In this document: piece after piece, positions 25,245 to 33,126 of the stretch
Numbering within the stretch: the first letter of the stretch is position 1
Layout of the letters: every line of letters begins with the position of its first letter
Assembly: GCF_029395495.1 (NCBI RefSeq)
Contig: NZ_CP113918.1
Coordinates: forward strand, 124,001-188,000
Origin: Bifidobacterium sp. ESL0769
Lineage (GTDB): Bacteria > Actinomycetota > Actinomycetes > Actinomycetales > Bifidobacteriaceae
Length of the DNA stretch: 64,000 nt
Direction of reading: 5' to 3'
Translations under genes and position numbers: made by a program
Notes under the pieces: generated by a model
Seen by the model: the letters and a program-made list of their open reading frames with translations, nothing else
Database searches by the model: none
What the model was told of the DNA's origin: nothing

Positions 25245-26249
25245 TTATTCGGCATTATCGGCCTTTTCTCCGGCTTTGCTGCGGGCACAGGCGACGGCAT
25301 AAAGGCTGATGCCGGCCGCCACGGAGGCGTTGAGTGACTCGACTTCGCTGGAAATCGGGATGCCGGCGATGGAATCGCAGGCCTCGCGCACCAGGCGGCT
25401 CAGGCCCTTGCCTTCCGAACCCAGCACGACGACCAACGGGTCGGTCTCGAAGCCGCTTTCGCCGACGATGGCGTCGCCACCGCCGTCAAGTCCGACCACG
25501 TAGTAGCCACGTTCCTTGAGCGCTTCGATGGCTTTAGTCAGGTTGACCACGCGGGCGACGGGCAGGTGGGCGGCAGCTCCGGCCGAAACCTTCCAAGCCG
25601 CGGCATTGACTGAAGCCGAGCGTCGTTCCGGCAAAATGACACCGTTGGCGCCGAACGCCGCCGCCGAACGGATGACAGCACCGAGGTTCTGCGGGTCGGT
25701 GACCCCATCAAGCGCGATAAAGAGCGGACGGGCGTTGATACGGGCGCTTTGTGAATCGGCCTCTTCCATCGCATGCGACTTCTTATCTGCACGATCAGCC
25801 AGCTCCGCCAGCGTGTGGTACTGGTAGGGCTGCACCTTAAGAATGATGCCTTGATGGTTGCGCGAGTGGGCGATCCGATCCATCTCTAGCCGGTCAGCCT
25901 CGAGTAGGTTGAGTCCCTGCATGCCGGCGAGTTTCACGATTTCGCGGGTACGGTCGTCGTGCTCGATGCGATTGGCGATGTATAGCTGTGTGCTTGGCAC
26001 GCCAACTCGCAGCGCCTCCAGCACCGCGTTGCGGCCGACCACTAGATCGTCGGAATCGGAAGTGTATCTTGCCGCGCGACGACGTGCCGCCAGTCGTGGA
26101 TCGGCGAAGCGGCGCTTCTCATTCTGCTGTTTCGCGCGATATGCCTTGTGATAGACGCGGTCCTCAGCCTTGGGCGTCGGCCCCCGGCCTCTCAGCGCGT
26201 TACGATGTTTTCCGCCCGATCCTTTGACCGGGCCCTTCTTGTTAGCCAT
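25245..26249 (-). CDS. rlmB: 23S rRNA 2'-O-ribose guanosine methyltransferase RlmB (SpoU family)
   Basis: 334 residues from ATG at 26249; a TTG start at 26279 would add ten residues without a better ribosome site. A basic, Gly/Lys/Arg-rich N-terminal tail (~90 residues) is followed by the substrate-binding domain (VGRNAVLEALR) and the SPOUT knot: LDGVTDPQNLGAVIRSAAAFG, LGSEGKGLSRLVREACD and IPISSEVESLNASVAAGI, the three SpoU motifs. It methylates G2251 (E. coli numbering) of 23S rRNA using SAM. Members with this basic N-terminus are normal in actinobacteria. Confidence 0.88.
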   Translation of the reverse strand: MANKKGPVKGSGGKHRNALRGRGPTPKAEDRVYHKAYRAKQQNEKRRFADPRLAARRRAARYTSDSDDLVVGRNAVLEALRVGVPSTQLYIANRIEHDDRTREIVKLAGMQGLNLLEADRLEMDRIAHSRNHQGIILKVQPYQYHTLAELADRADKKSHAMEEADSQSARINARPLFIALDGVTDPQNLGAVIRSAAAFGANGVILPERRSASVNAAAWKVSAGAAAHLPVARVVNLTKAIEALKERGYYVVGLDGGGDAIVGESGFETDPLVVVLGSEGKGLSRLVREACDSIAGIPISSEVESLNASVAAGISLYAVACARSKAGEKADNAE

Positions 26250-26300
26250 ACTCCCAATTGTCCCAGCACCCCGCGCCAACCTTTCATGCCGAGGACAATC

Positions 26301-26408
26301 CGTGAGAAAAGCACTAAAAATGCCCTGAAAAGGTGCTTTTCGCCTCAGTGAATGCTGATTCCAGTGAGAAAAGCACTGTTATGCGGCGATTTTGGTGCTT
26401 TTCTCACT
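26301..26408. repeat. Two tandem hairpin repeats built on GTGAGAAAAGCAC
   Basis: Unit B is perfect: AGTGAGAAAAGCAC (26363-26376) pairs with GTGCTTTTCTCACT (26395-26408). Unit A (GTGAGAAAAGCACT at 26302-26315 against GGTGCTTTTCGCCTCA at 26332-26347) has a 2-base insertion in its right arm. The units are 62 bases apart. They lie between dcd and rlmB, both on the minus strand. Confidence 0.75.
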
Positions 26409-26467
26409 GGTTAGCGCGATGATGATAGCAAGGGGTGGCGGAACGGCGAGCATTGCCGTATCCGACT

Positions 26468-27049
26468 TCAGTCCTCGATTTCGGCCTTGTAGAAGTTGAC
26501 GTACGAGCGCGACGGAGTGGGGCCGCGCTGGCCCTGATAGTGCGAGCCGACGCCGGTCGAACCGTACGGGTGCGCTGCGGGAGAGCTCAGCTCGAAGAAG
26601 CACATCTGCCCGATTTTCATGCCCGGCCAGAGCTTCACCGGCAGCGTGCTGACGTTCGAAAGTTCGAGCGTAATGTGGCCTTCGAAGCCTGGGTCGATGA
26701 AACCGGCGGTGGAATGGGTGAGAATGCCGAGACGCCCGAGCGAGCTTTTACCCTCAAGACGCGCGGCCATGGTGCCGTCAAGCTTGACGTATTCCCACGT
26801 GGAGGCCAGCGCGAATTCACCGGGGTGCATGATCCACGGTTCGTCCGGCCCCACCTCGAACTGCTCGGTCAGGTCGCCTTGATTCTCTGCCGGATCGACG
26901 TAAGTGTACGCGTGATTATTGAAAAGCCTGAAATACCGGTCAAGCCGCACGTCGATCGAGGCGGGTTGCACCATTTCGGGCGTCCATGGATCCAGTGAGA
27001 TATGTCCGTCGGCCTGGGCGGCGAGGATGTCGCGATCGGACAGCAGCAT
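26468..27049 (-). CDS. dcd: dCTP deaminase (Dcd, possibly bifunctional dCTP deaminase/dUTPase)
   Basis: 193 residues from ATG at 27049 with GGAGG just upstream; the frame is open further upstream but only that start fits the family (MLLSDRDIL). [14 protein letters not shown] and [19 protein letters not shown] are the trimeric dUTPase/dCTP deaminase active-site motifs, with the catalytic Glu in the second; PASIDVRLD is the N-terminal motif. It turns dCTP into dUTP (or dUMP in bifunctional forms) for thymidylate synthesis in the cytoplasm. Actinobacterial members are often bifunctional, which the sequence alone does not settle. Confidence 0.9.
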   Translation of the reverse strand: MLLSDRDILAAQADGHISLDPWTPEMVQPASIDVRLDRYFRLFNNHAYTYVDPAENQGDLTEQFEVGPDEPWIMHPGEFALASTWEYVKLDGTMAARLEGKSSLGRLGILTHSTAGFIDPGFEGHITLELSNVSTLPVKLWPGMKIGQMCFFELSSPAAHPYGSTGVGSHYQGQRGPTPSRSYVNFYKAEIED

Positions 27050-27278
27050 AGGTTCCTCCAAATGTCGGGTTCCTGCCGGCGTTCGGTATGACGCGGTTGC
27101 GAAAATTTGCGTCCAGCCAGCGCGGCAATTGCGTGTTCTGCTATCAGTGTAGACGTTGCGGCGGTCTGATGCCTGCGAATGGCGCAGGACGCGGCATTTT
27201 TCCTCGAAATCGGCCATTAAAACCTAAAAATAGGCAAAATAGTCGCAATTTTCAGGTAATTTTCAGCTAATCCGATTC

Positions 27279-27307
27279 TTGCGCCAAGGATTGTGTAGTT
27301 ATATAAG
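27279..27307 (+). promoter_or_regulatory. Promoter of a candidate small RNA
   Basis: TTGCGC (27279-27284) and TATAAG (27302-27307) with a 17-base spacer. The start point would be near 27312-27314, directly before a small hairpin. Confidence 0.55.
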
Positions 27308-27311
27308 AGTT

Positions 27312-27424
27312 GTCAGCAAGAGCTGACCGGTGATCTTGAAATTTGGATTTTCCGATAACTGAACCCTTTCTTCTTCTCTCTTCTCTTCCCCGGTGCGTTC
27401 TAGCACCGGGGTTTCTCTTTTCTT
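27312..27424 (+). ncRNA. Candidate small RNA with C/U-rich centre and intrinsic terminator
   Basis: From the promoter at 27279-27307 to the terminator there are about 110 bases without a start codon plus ribosome site. The 5' end forms GTCAGC-AAGA-GCTGAC (27312-27327). The middle (27362-27391) is almost only C and T, complementary in character to Shine-Dalgarno regions, as in many Gram-positive trans-acting sRNAs. The 3' end is CCCCGGTGC (27388-27396) pairing with GCACCGGGG (27403-27411) followed by TTTCTCTTTTCTT. An alternative is a terminated leader of the gene at 27607, 183 bases further on. It lies in the 557-bp gap 27050-27606, where nothing else is visible. Confidence 0.5.
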
Positions 27425-27606
27425 ACGGGTTCTACGCGTTCTGCGCGGGATATCGAGTGTGCGGCATGTTGGTCTCGTGCGAGGTAGACTTAAAACCGAC
27501 GGTTCATTTCGGAAGGCGGTTGATTTCACAGGCTCGTTTTTCAGTCGTGGATTGCAAATATCGCATACGGATTACATACGGATTCGGGCAGACGGGACAA
27601 AGCATT

Positions 27607-28278
27607 ATGAAAGAGGATTCCGACCAGCGCAGCAATCAGGTCAGTGTTCCGCGCCCTCAGGCCCGCAATGGTTCCCACTCCGGCAATGCCCACGAATACA
27701 ATGTCAACGAATTGCGACGTCAGAATCCCGAGTCGCAGCGTAAAGCCCGGCGTCACAAGTCCTTCGTTATCAGCGCGATCGTTGTTATCGTCGTTGTCAT
27801 TTTGATTGTCGCAGTGCTGCTGATATCGCTCAAAACGCTTAAGCACAATACGAGCCCAGCAAATGGAACCGCAACGACCACGACGGTTCAAGGCAAGACC
27901 AAGGCCCCGGAAGGCGATGCCAACCAAATGAAGCAGGGCATCGAACAGGTCGCCGGAACGTGTTCAAGCGGATGGATGGATATCGACCTTTCCAGCGAGC
28001 TTCCGGGTGCTTCAGCCGCGTCGTTCTGCGGTTCGACACAGGTTGCGTTCATCACCTTCCAGACGAAGGCCGCGGCCTCGATGGACGGCGACATGGTGCG
28101 CTCGCAGGCGCCTAACCTCATCAGCCAATATGCCGGCAGCAAAGTGGACGAGAAGGATTTACGCGTGCTGAGTAGCGGCCTGTGGATGGCCGCCGGCAAG
28201 ACCGACGCGATGAAAGCCTTACAGCAGCAGTGGGGCGGCAAGCTGGAGGAACTTGGCTCCGGCGATTCCGGCGAATAG
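27607..28278 (+). CDS. Single-pass membrane protein of unknown function
   Basis: 223 residues from ATG at 27607; the frame is open to 27343 but that part overlaps the candidate sRNA and is not protein-like. A polar basic N-terminus of ~55 residues is followed by one strong membrane helix (FVISAIVVIVVVILIVAVLL) and an outer domain of ~130 residues after a Thr-rich linker, with two Cys (GTCSSGW and ASFCGS) that may form a disulfide. No family recognised. The downstream esterase gene is 70 bases away on the same strand and may be co-transcribed. Confidence 0.65.
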   Translation: MKEDSDQRSNQVSVPRPQARNGSHSGNAHEYNVNELRRQNPESQRKARRHKSFVISAIVVIVVVILIVAVLLISLKTLKHNTSPANGTATTTTVQGKTKAPEGDANQMKQGIEQVAGTCSSGWMDIDLSSELPGASAASFCGSTQVAFITFQTKAAASMDGDMVRSQAPNLISQYAGSKVDEKDLRVLSSGLWMAAGKTDAMKALQQQWGGKLEELGSGDSGE

Positions 28279-28348
28279 TTTTATTCCATGTGGCTATCTC
28301 GAATCTGCCAGTGAACATTTTCGGCCGCGGTGAAGCCTGCCGCTTATC

Positions 28349-29176
28349 ATGGTGTCTATGAGCGACGAAGCAGTGAACAGCGAACATTCCGGCGAACCAA
28401 GCGATCCGAACGGGGAAAATAGCGGGAACAACGGGAACGGCCTGATTGGCCGCGAATCCGACGCCATTCCCGGCCGCTTTGGTGAGCCGATGGAGATTTC
28501 CCACGTGGTCTATTCCCGAGGTGGCGGCAAGGCGCGTCCAACGCGGCCCATGTTCCTGTGTTTGCACGGCTGGGGTTCTAATGAGCAGGATCTGGCGCAG
28601 ATGATGCGCTACGTCGCCCCCGGCAATGATTACGTTTCGTTGCGTGCGCCGCTGGTGTTGCAGGCCGAGGGGCCGGGGGAGTTCGGCAGCGGTTCCGGCG
28701 CGTATAGCTGGTTCCATGACGGTGTGCCTACTGGTGAGGACTTGGACAGAGACATTTTTGCGGCGGCCACTGCGGTCGACAACTGGGTCGGCGATCATAT
28801 CGACCCTGACCGCGAGCTGGTGCCGATTGGGTTCTCGCAGGGTGCGGCGCTCGCGATTCATCTTTTGCGGGTGCATCCCGAGCGTTACCGCGCGGTCGCT
28901 GCACTTTCCGGCTTTGTGGCACCAGGTCAGGTGCCCGGCACGGCTCCGGCAGACGATCGGCTTGCGGATATGGAAAAGCCGGTTTTCTACGGTTACGGCG
29001 ATCGCGACAACGTGCTGCCGAAGTACGAGATTTTTGGTGCGACTGCTTGGCTTGAGGAGCATACGTGGCTGACGGTGAAGAACTATCACCAGCTCGACCA
29101 TGCCGTGAGCCCGGCGGAGTTCACTGACCTCACCCAATGGCTTCTCCTCAACAACATCTCGTCCGGCGTCGTCTGA
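28349..29176 (+). CDS. Alpha/beta hydrolase, carboxylesterase/phospholipase family (YpfH-like)
   Basis: 275 residues; ATG at 28349, with an alternative ATG three codons later. After a polar, Asn/Gly-rich N-terminus of ~45 residues comes LCLHGWGSNEQDLAQMM (oxyanion-hole region), the nucleophile elbow GFSQGAA near residue 170, the acid in YGDRDNVLP and the His in YHQLDHAVS. This is the fold of acyl-protein thioesterase-like esterases. No signal peptide, so probably cytoplasmic. Substrate unknown. Confidence 0.82.
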   Translation: MVSMSDEAVNSEHSGEPSDPNGENSGNNGNGLIGRESDAIPGRFGEPMEISHVVYSRGGGKARPTRPMFLCLHGWGSNEQDLAQMMRYVAPGNDYVSLRAPLVLQAEGPGEFGSGSGAYSWFHDGVPTGEDLDRDIFAAATAVDNWVGDHIDPDRELVPIGFSQGAALAIHLLRVHPERYRAVAALSGFVAPGQVPGTAPADDRLADMEKPVFYGYGDRDNVLPKYEIFGATAWLEEHTWLTVKNYHQLDHAVSPAEFTDLTQWLLLNNISSGVV

Positions 29177-29231
29177 TTAGAGTTCCGCCTTGGCATTGGC
29201 TTACTGTGTGCTGAGCCGTTAATCGCCTATT

Positions 29232-29337
29232 AGGAATTTAAGCACGTTTTCGCGCGATTTTTATGCTTAAAATGCGTTCGAACGGTTCCATGAGGAATTT
29301 AAGCGCAATTTTGCCCGTTTTTTATGCTTAAATTCCT
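29232..29337. repeat. Two tandem hairpin repeats built on AGGAATTTAAGC
   Basis: Unit 2 is perfect: AGGAATTTAAGC (29293-29304) pairs with GCTTAAATTCCT (29326-29337). Unit 1 has AGGAATTTAAGC (29232-29243) facing GCTTAAAAT (29265-29273). Unit spacing is 61 bases. They separate the convergent esterase and antiporter genes and may also stop transcription. Confidence 0.75.
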
Positions 29338-29381
29338 ATTTACAGTTGAAATGAGCGCAGCTGGGGAATCAGATACCCTAT

Positions 29382-31460
29382 TTACAATTCAGCTTCCGCG
29401 TCGACCTGCATCACATACACGTTCCTGCGCAGATGTTTCGCCTGATTACGCGTAATCTCCCCGGAATCGAGCATGTCCTGAATCACGCCGAGTTCGATGG
29501 AGTAGCTTTCGTGCTTGATCTCGTCAATTTGCGGAGCGGCCTTCGCTGCGGCTGCGACGTCCTTCCGACTTCGTAGCTCGGCCCGTGCACGCTGGTAGTC
29601 GCGTAGCAGCAGTGTGCAGTATTCGGACTTGTAGGTGTCGCCGCGCATTTCCTCATAAAGCCGGTTGATGACATGGTCGATGGCGTCGATTTGCGTGGCT
29701 CGCAGATAATAGTAAATTTCATTCTCATTGAGCATCGGCGCGGTACGGCGGAACTTGTTATTGGCTCGACGTGCGAGCGTTGTAATCTGGCGCCTCAGCG
29801 CATGTACGCGCCCGCGGATTTGCGAAACCGCGCGATGGTGCGTCTTCTTATCGGCGGTATGCCGCAACGTGTTCATGATTTGGTCGAGCATGCGTTCGCA
29901 TGCTTCGATTTGTAGCTGCCGGTTGTGCTCGTTCATCTGGGTGTCGGCCTGCGTGTCCTCGAGACGTTGACGCACATAGTCTTTCTCCCAGTGCAACGCG
30001 TCGATCTGCAGCGTTTCGAATTCCTCGACGTTGAAGCTGCTGATGCGCTGGCGCAGACGGGTGATGCGGTTGTTGTAGGAATCGATAACTGGCAGAATGA
30101 CGCGGCGGTTGTCGTCGGTGACGCGGTCCGAAAGCTCTTGTATGGTACGCGTGAGCTCTTCGATGGTGATTTCTGTAAGTTTTTCGGATTCCTTGGCATC
30201 GTCCTTGGCCGGCGCGAGCAGAGGCAGCATGAAATTGGCCAGCAGCAACGTCAAAACGATAACCCCGGAAGCGATGAAAATGAGTTCGTTGCGCATCGGG
30301 AAGGCATCGCCGGATGCGACGGAATAAGGGATGGTGAACATCAACGCGAGAGTGATGGTGCCTTTCGGCCCACCGAATGTCATCACTGCGGCGTCGCGCA
30401 AAGAACGTCGCTTCAAAGTAATACGTTTACCGGTTTCGGGGTCGCGCGTGGGTGCCGCGATAAGCCAGACCCACAGGAAACGAATGGCGATGGCAACGAG
30501 CGTAACCAGCAAAATAATGCTGACCAGTGCAGTATTGCTGACATTGTGGTCGTTCCAGCTCGCGAGCATCGCATCCGGCAGCTGCATGCCGAGCAGGATG
30601 AACACGGTGCCGTTCAAGACGAACGAAAGCACGGTCCACACGCTGTTTGAGACGATATTGGTGCGGGCGACGTTGGGCCTGCCGGTGCCGTTGCGGTCGA
30701 AATGGACGGTCAGGCCGAACGTGACCACGGCGAGAATGCCGGAAATGTGCAGCTCTTCAGCACCCAAGAAGACGAGGAACGGCAGGAACAATTCCATCAG
30801 AATCCTGGTGGTCATCGTTTCCCAGCCCAGTTGGCGTGCCAGCGTAAAGATCCAGTTGGCGAGGAAGCCCGCCAGGATACCGACAATGATGCCACCGAAG
30901 AACGAGAGCAGGAAATCCTTGGTGGCGCTGGCCATCGAGAAGGAGCCGGTGACCGCAGCCAGAATCGAGAACTGGAAGCCGATGACGCCGGAAGCGTCGT
31001 TGAACAGCGATTCGCCGGTCAGTATGCCGGATTGTTCCTTGGTAAACGAGGCTTCGCTGGAAAGTGAGGACACGGCCACCGCGTCGGTCGGCCCGAGCGC
31101 CGCACCCAACGCGAACGCCGCCGCCAGAGGAATAACGGGCCATACGGCGTGCAGCATAAATCCGACCACGGCCATGGTTCCCAACGCCAGGCCAATCGCC
31201 ATGGGCAGCGAGAATTTCAACGTTTTGAAGAGCATCCGCTTGTCGATTTCGTGCGCTTCGACGTAGAGCAGGGGCGCGATGAACAGCACCATGAACAGTT
31301 CCGGGTCAAGCTTGACGTGCGGGAACGCAGGGAGGAAGGCGAGGGCCACGCCCAGTGCAATTTGGACGAGCGGGGTCGATATTCGCGGAATGAACCGGCT
31401 GATGAACGATGAGAGCACGACGGCCCCCAGGATGCAGAGGATCAGCTCGAAAATTGCCAC
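29382..31460 (-). CDS. Na+/H+ antiporter, CPA1 (NhaP-type)
   Basis: 692 residues from GTG at 31460 (AAGGAA about 12 bases upstream). The first ~420 residues contain about twelve membrane helices with the CPA1 signatures ALGAALGPTDAVAVSSL, GESLFNDASGVIGFQ (ion-binding Asp) and a conserved FGGPKGTITLAL segment. The remaining ~270 residues are cytoplasmic, highly charged and helical, ending in a short region with paired charged residues; such tails regulate pH response in the family. It exchanges Na+ (or K+) for H+ in pH and salt balance. It is monocistronic, divergent from tadA. Confidence 0.85.
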   Translation of the reverse strand: MAIFELILCILGAVVLSSFISRFIPRISTPLVQIALGVALAFLPAFPHVKLDPELFMVLFIAPLLYVEAHEIDKRMLFKTLKFSLPMAIGLALGTMAVVGFMLHAVWPVIPLAAAFALGAALGPTDAVAVSSLSSEASFTKEQSGILTGESLFNDASGVIGFQFSILAAVTGSFSMASATKDFLLSFFGGIIVGILAGFLANWIFTLARQLGWETMTTRILMELFLPFLVFLGAEELHISGILAVVTFGLTVHFDRNGTGRPNVARTNIVSNSVWTVLSFVLNGTVFILLGMQLPDAMLASWNDHNVSNTALVSIILLVTLVAIAIRFLWVWLIAAPTRDPETGKRITLKRRSLRDAAVMTFGGPKGTITLALMFTIPYSVASGDAFPMRNELIFIASGVIVLTLLLANFMLPLLAPAKDDAKESEKLTEITIEELTRTIQELSDRVTDDNRRVILPVIDSYNNRITRLRQRISSFNVEEFETLQIDALHWEKDYVRQRLEDTQADTQMNEHNRQLQIEACERMLDQIMNTLRHTADKKTHHRAVSQIRGRVHALRRQITTLARRANNKFRRTAPMLNENEIYYYLRATQIDAIDHVINRLYEEMRGDTYKSEYCTLLLRDYQRARAELRSRKDVAAAAKAAPQIDEIKHESYSIELGVIQDMLDSGEITRNQAKHLRRNVYVMQVDAEAEL

Positions 31461-31611
31461 GGATTATCAATTCCTTTCTTGTAGGCTTCGTTGCGTTTTG
31501 CTTGTTGGTTCGGAGATTTCAAAGATTTCGGACACTATCTATATTCACTATATCGAATCGTTATTTCGACATTATGCCTCAAGCTTTGCGGACAGCTTTT
31601 AGACTGGAAAC

Positions 31612-32073
31612 ATGGACACTGCGAGTATGCATTATGCGATGGGTGAGGCGCTGGATCTGGCGCGAGAGGCCACGGACGCGGGCGAAGTCCCGGTGGGGGC
31701 TCTCGTGCTCGACGCTGACGGCAGGATTATCGGCCGCGGCCGCAACCGACGCGAGGTCGACGGTGACCCGCTTGCTCATGCCGAGGTAATGGCGATGCGC
31801 GATGCGGCGCAATCTCGTAAGAATGCTTGGAATCTCGCCGATTGTACACTGGTGGTCACGCTTGAGCCGTGTCCGATGTGTGCCGGTGCGGCGCTGCAGA
31901 CCCACATCGGCCGCATCGTGTTCGGCGCGTGGGACGCGAAACTTGGCGCGTGCGGTTCGGTTTGGGACATTCCGCGCGATCCACATGTCGGCGCTCGCCC
32001 CGAAGTCATTGGAGGAGTACGTGAGCCAGAATGTGCGGATTTGCTGGCCAAGTTCTTTGCTGTCAAACGTTGA
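31612..32073 (+). CDS. tadA: tRNA-specific adenosine deaminase TadA
   Basis: 153 residues, the usual length. The zinc site is HAEVMAMRDA (His and catalytic Glu) and EPCPMCAGAAL (two Cys). The fold deaminates A34 to inosine in tRNA-Arg(ACG), needed to read CGN codons. It is convergent with the TSUP gene (7-base gap) and divergent from the antiporter gene. The ATG has only a weak GGAAA upstream. Confidence 0.9.
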   Translation: MDTASMHYAMGEALDLAREATDAGEVPVGALVLDADGRIIGRGRNRREVDGDPLAHAEVMAMRDAAQSRKNAWNLADCTLVVTLEPCPMCAGAALQTHIGRIVFGAWDAKLGACGSVWDIPRDPHVGARPEVIGGVREPECADLLAKFFAVKR

Positions 32074-32080
32074 CTGTTGA

Positions 32081-32947
32081 TTACTTATTCGGCAGCTTCG
32101 GTCCGATGCCGGGCGTGATCTTCAAAGCCGTCCAAGCGGAACGCAGCAGAATGATGAAGAGATAGGCTGCGAGCAGGTACGAGCCCACTTTTGCCGAAAC
32201 GAACGCAGCGACCCAAGCCCCCAGCGGTGTGCCGCAAGCCGCTGCAATGCCAATGATGAGGCCGTTCTTGAGGTGTACCAGCCCGCGTTTCCAATTGGCG
32301 ATGGTGCCGGTGATGGCACTGGGGAACATGGCCAGCAGCGAGGTGCCGCGCGCGATCAGGTCGCTCGCGCCGAACAGCAGCGAAAGCGCCGGCACGGTGA
32401 CGGCCCCGCCGCCGATACCAAGCAGCGCCGAAAGCATGCCGATGAGGATGCCGAGCAGCACGAGCAGAATGCCCTTGATGACGGTCAGGTGAATGCTCGA
32501 GTTGCGGGAAGGCGTCAGAATGAGCTGGCTGACCACGACAAACGCCAGAAATGCGACGAAGAACCAGCGCAGGAACACTTCGGAAAGCCGTGAAAGCAGC
32601 CAGCTGCCGATTTGAGAGCCGATAATGGTGCCGACCACCATCAGCAGTGCCGCGATCCAGTCGACATGCCCGCTCATTGCGTAGGAAATCACGCCGGAAA
32701 TCGAAAGCGGGATAATCGCCGCGAGCGAGGTTGCCGCCGCGTGCCGCTGGGTCATGCCGAGCCATACCAAAGCCGGCACGATAATTGAACCGCCTCCGAT
32801 GCCGAACAGTCCCGAGAAGAAACCGGCGATCAGCCCGACCACAATCATGATGATGATTTGCTCCACCGGCCCGCGCGTAACAGGGGTTTCTTCATCGACT
32901 TCTGTTTTCGTCGCTTGCGCGTCCTTTGCCTGTTCGCTCATATCCAT
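32081..32947 (-). CDS. TSUP family membrane exporter (TauE/SafE)
   Basis: 288 residues. After a ~25-residue acidic N-terminus, eight hydrophobic segments follow, with the family's repeated GIGGGSIIVPAL and LLGIGGGAVTVPAL motifs at the start of each half. TSUP proteins move sulfite, sulfonates or other small organic acids across the membrane; the substrate cannot be read from sequence. ATG with GAAGGAT upstream; a second ATG two codons later is possible. Confidence 0.85.
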   Translation of the reverse strand: MDMSEQAKDAQATKTEVDEETPVTRGPVEQIIIMIVVGLIAGFFSGLFGIGGGSIIVPALVWLGMTQRHAAATSLAAIIPLSISGVISYAMSGHVDWIAALLMVVGTIIGSQIGSWLLSRLSEVFLRWFFVAFLAFVVVSQLILTPSRNSSIHLTVIKGILLVLLGILIGMLSALLGIGGGAVTVPALSLLFGASDLIARGTSLLAMFPSAITGTIANWKRGLVHLKNGLIIGIAAACGTPLGAWVAAFVSAKVGSYLLAAYLFIILLRSAWTALKITPGIGPKLPNK

Positions 32948-33015
32948 CCTTCACATTTGCGTGCCGTGCCGAATGGCATGCGCGCTGTTATGAGGCAATG
33001 ATAATTCGAAAATAA

Positions 33016-33052
33016 AAATTTCCCACATACCCGTTAAGTATGTGGGAAATTT
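33016..33052 (-). terminator. Terminator downstream of asnB
   Basis: AAATTTCCCACATAC (33016-33030) pairs perfectly with 33038-33052 (15-bp stem, 7-base loop). On the minus strand a U-rich run follows, as expected for the end of the asnB transcript. Confidence 0.75.
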
Positions 33053-33126
33053 CGTTGGGAACGGCTCCGCGAACTATGCAGCAGCCAGGCCATTCATACC
33101 AACTATGTCAGTTGCTATACAGGCTG

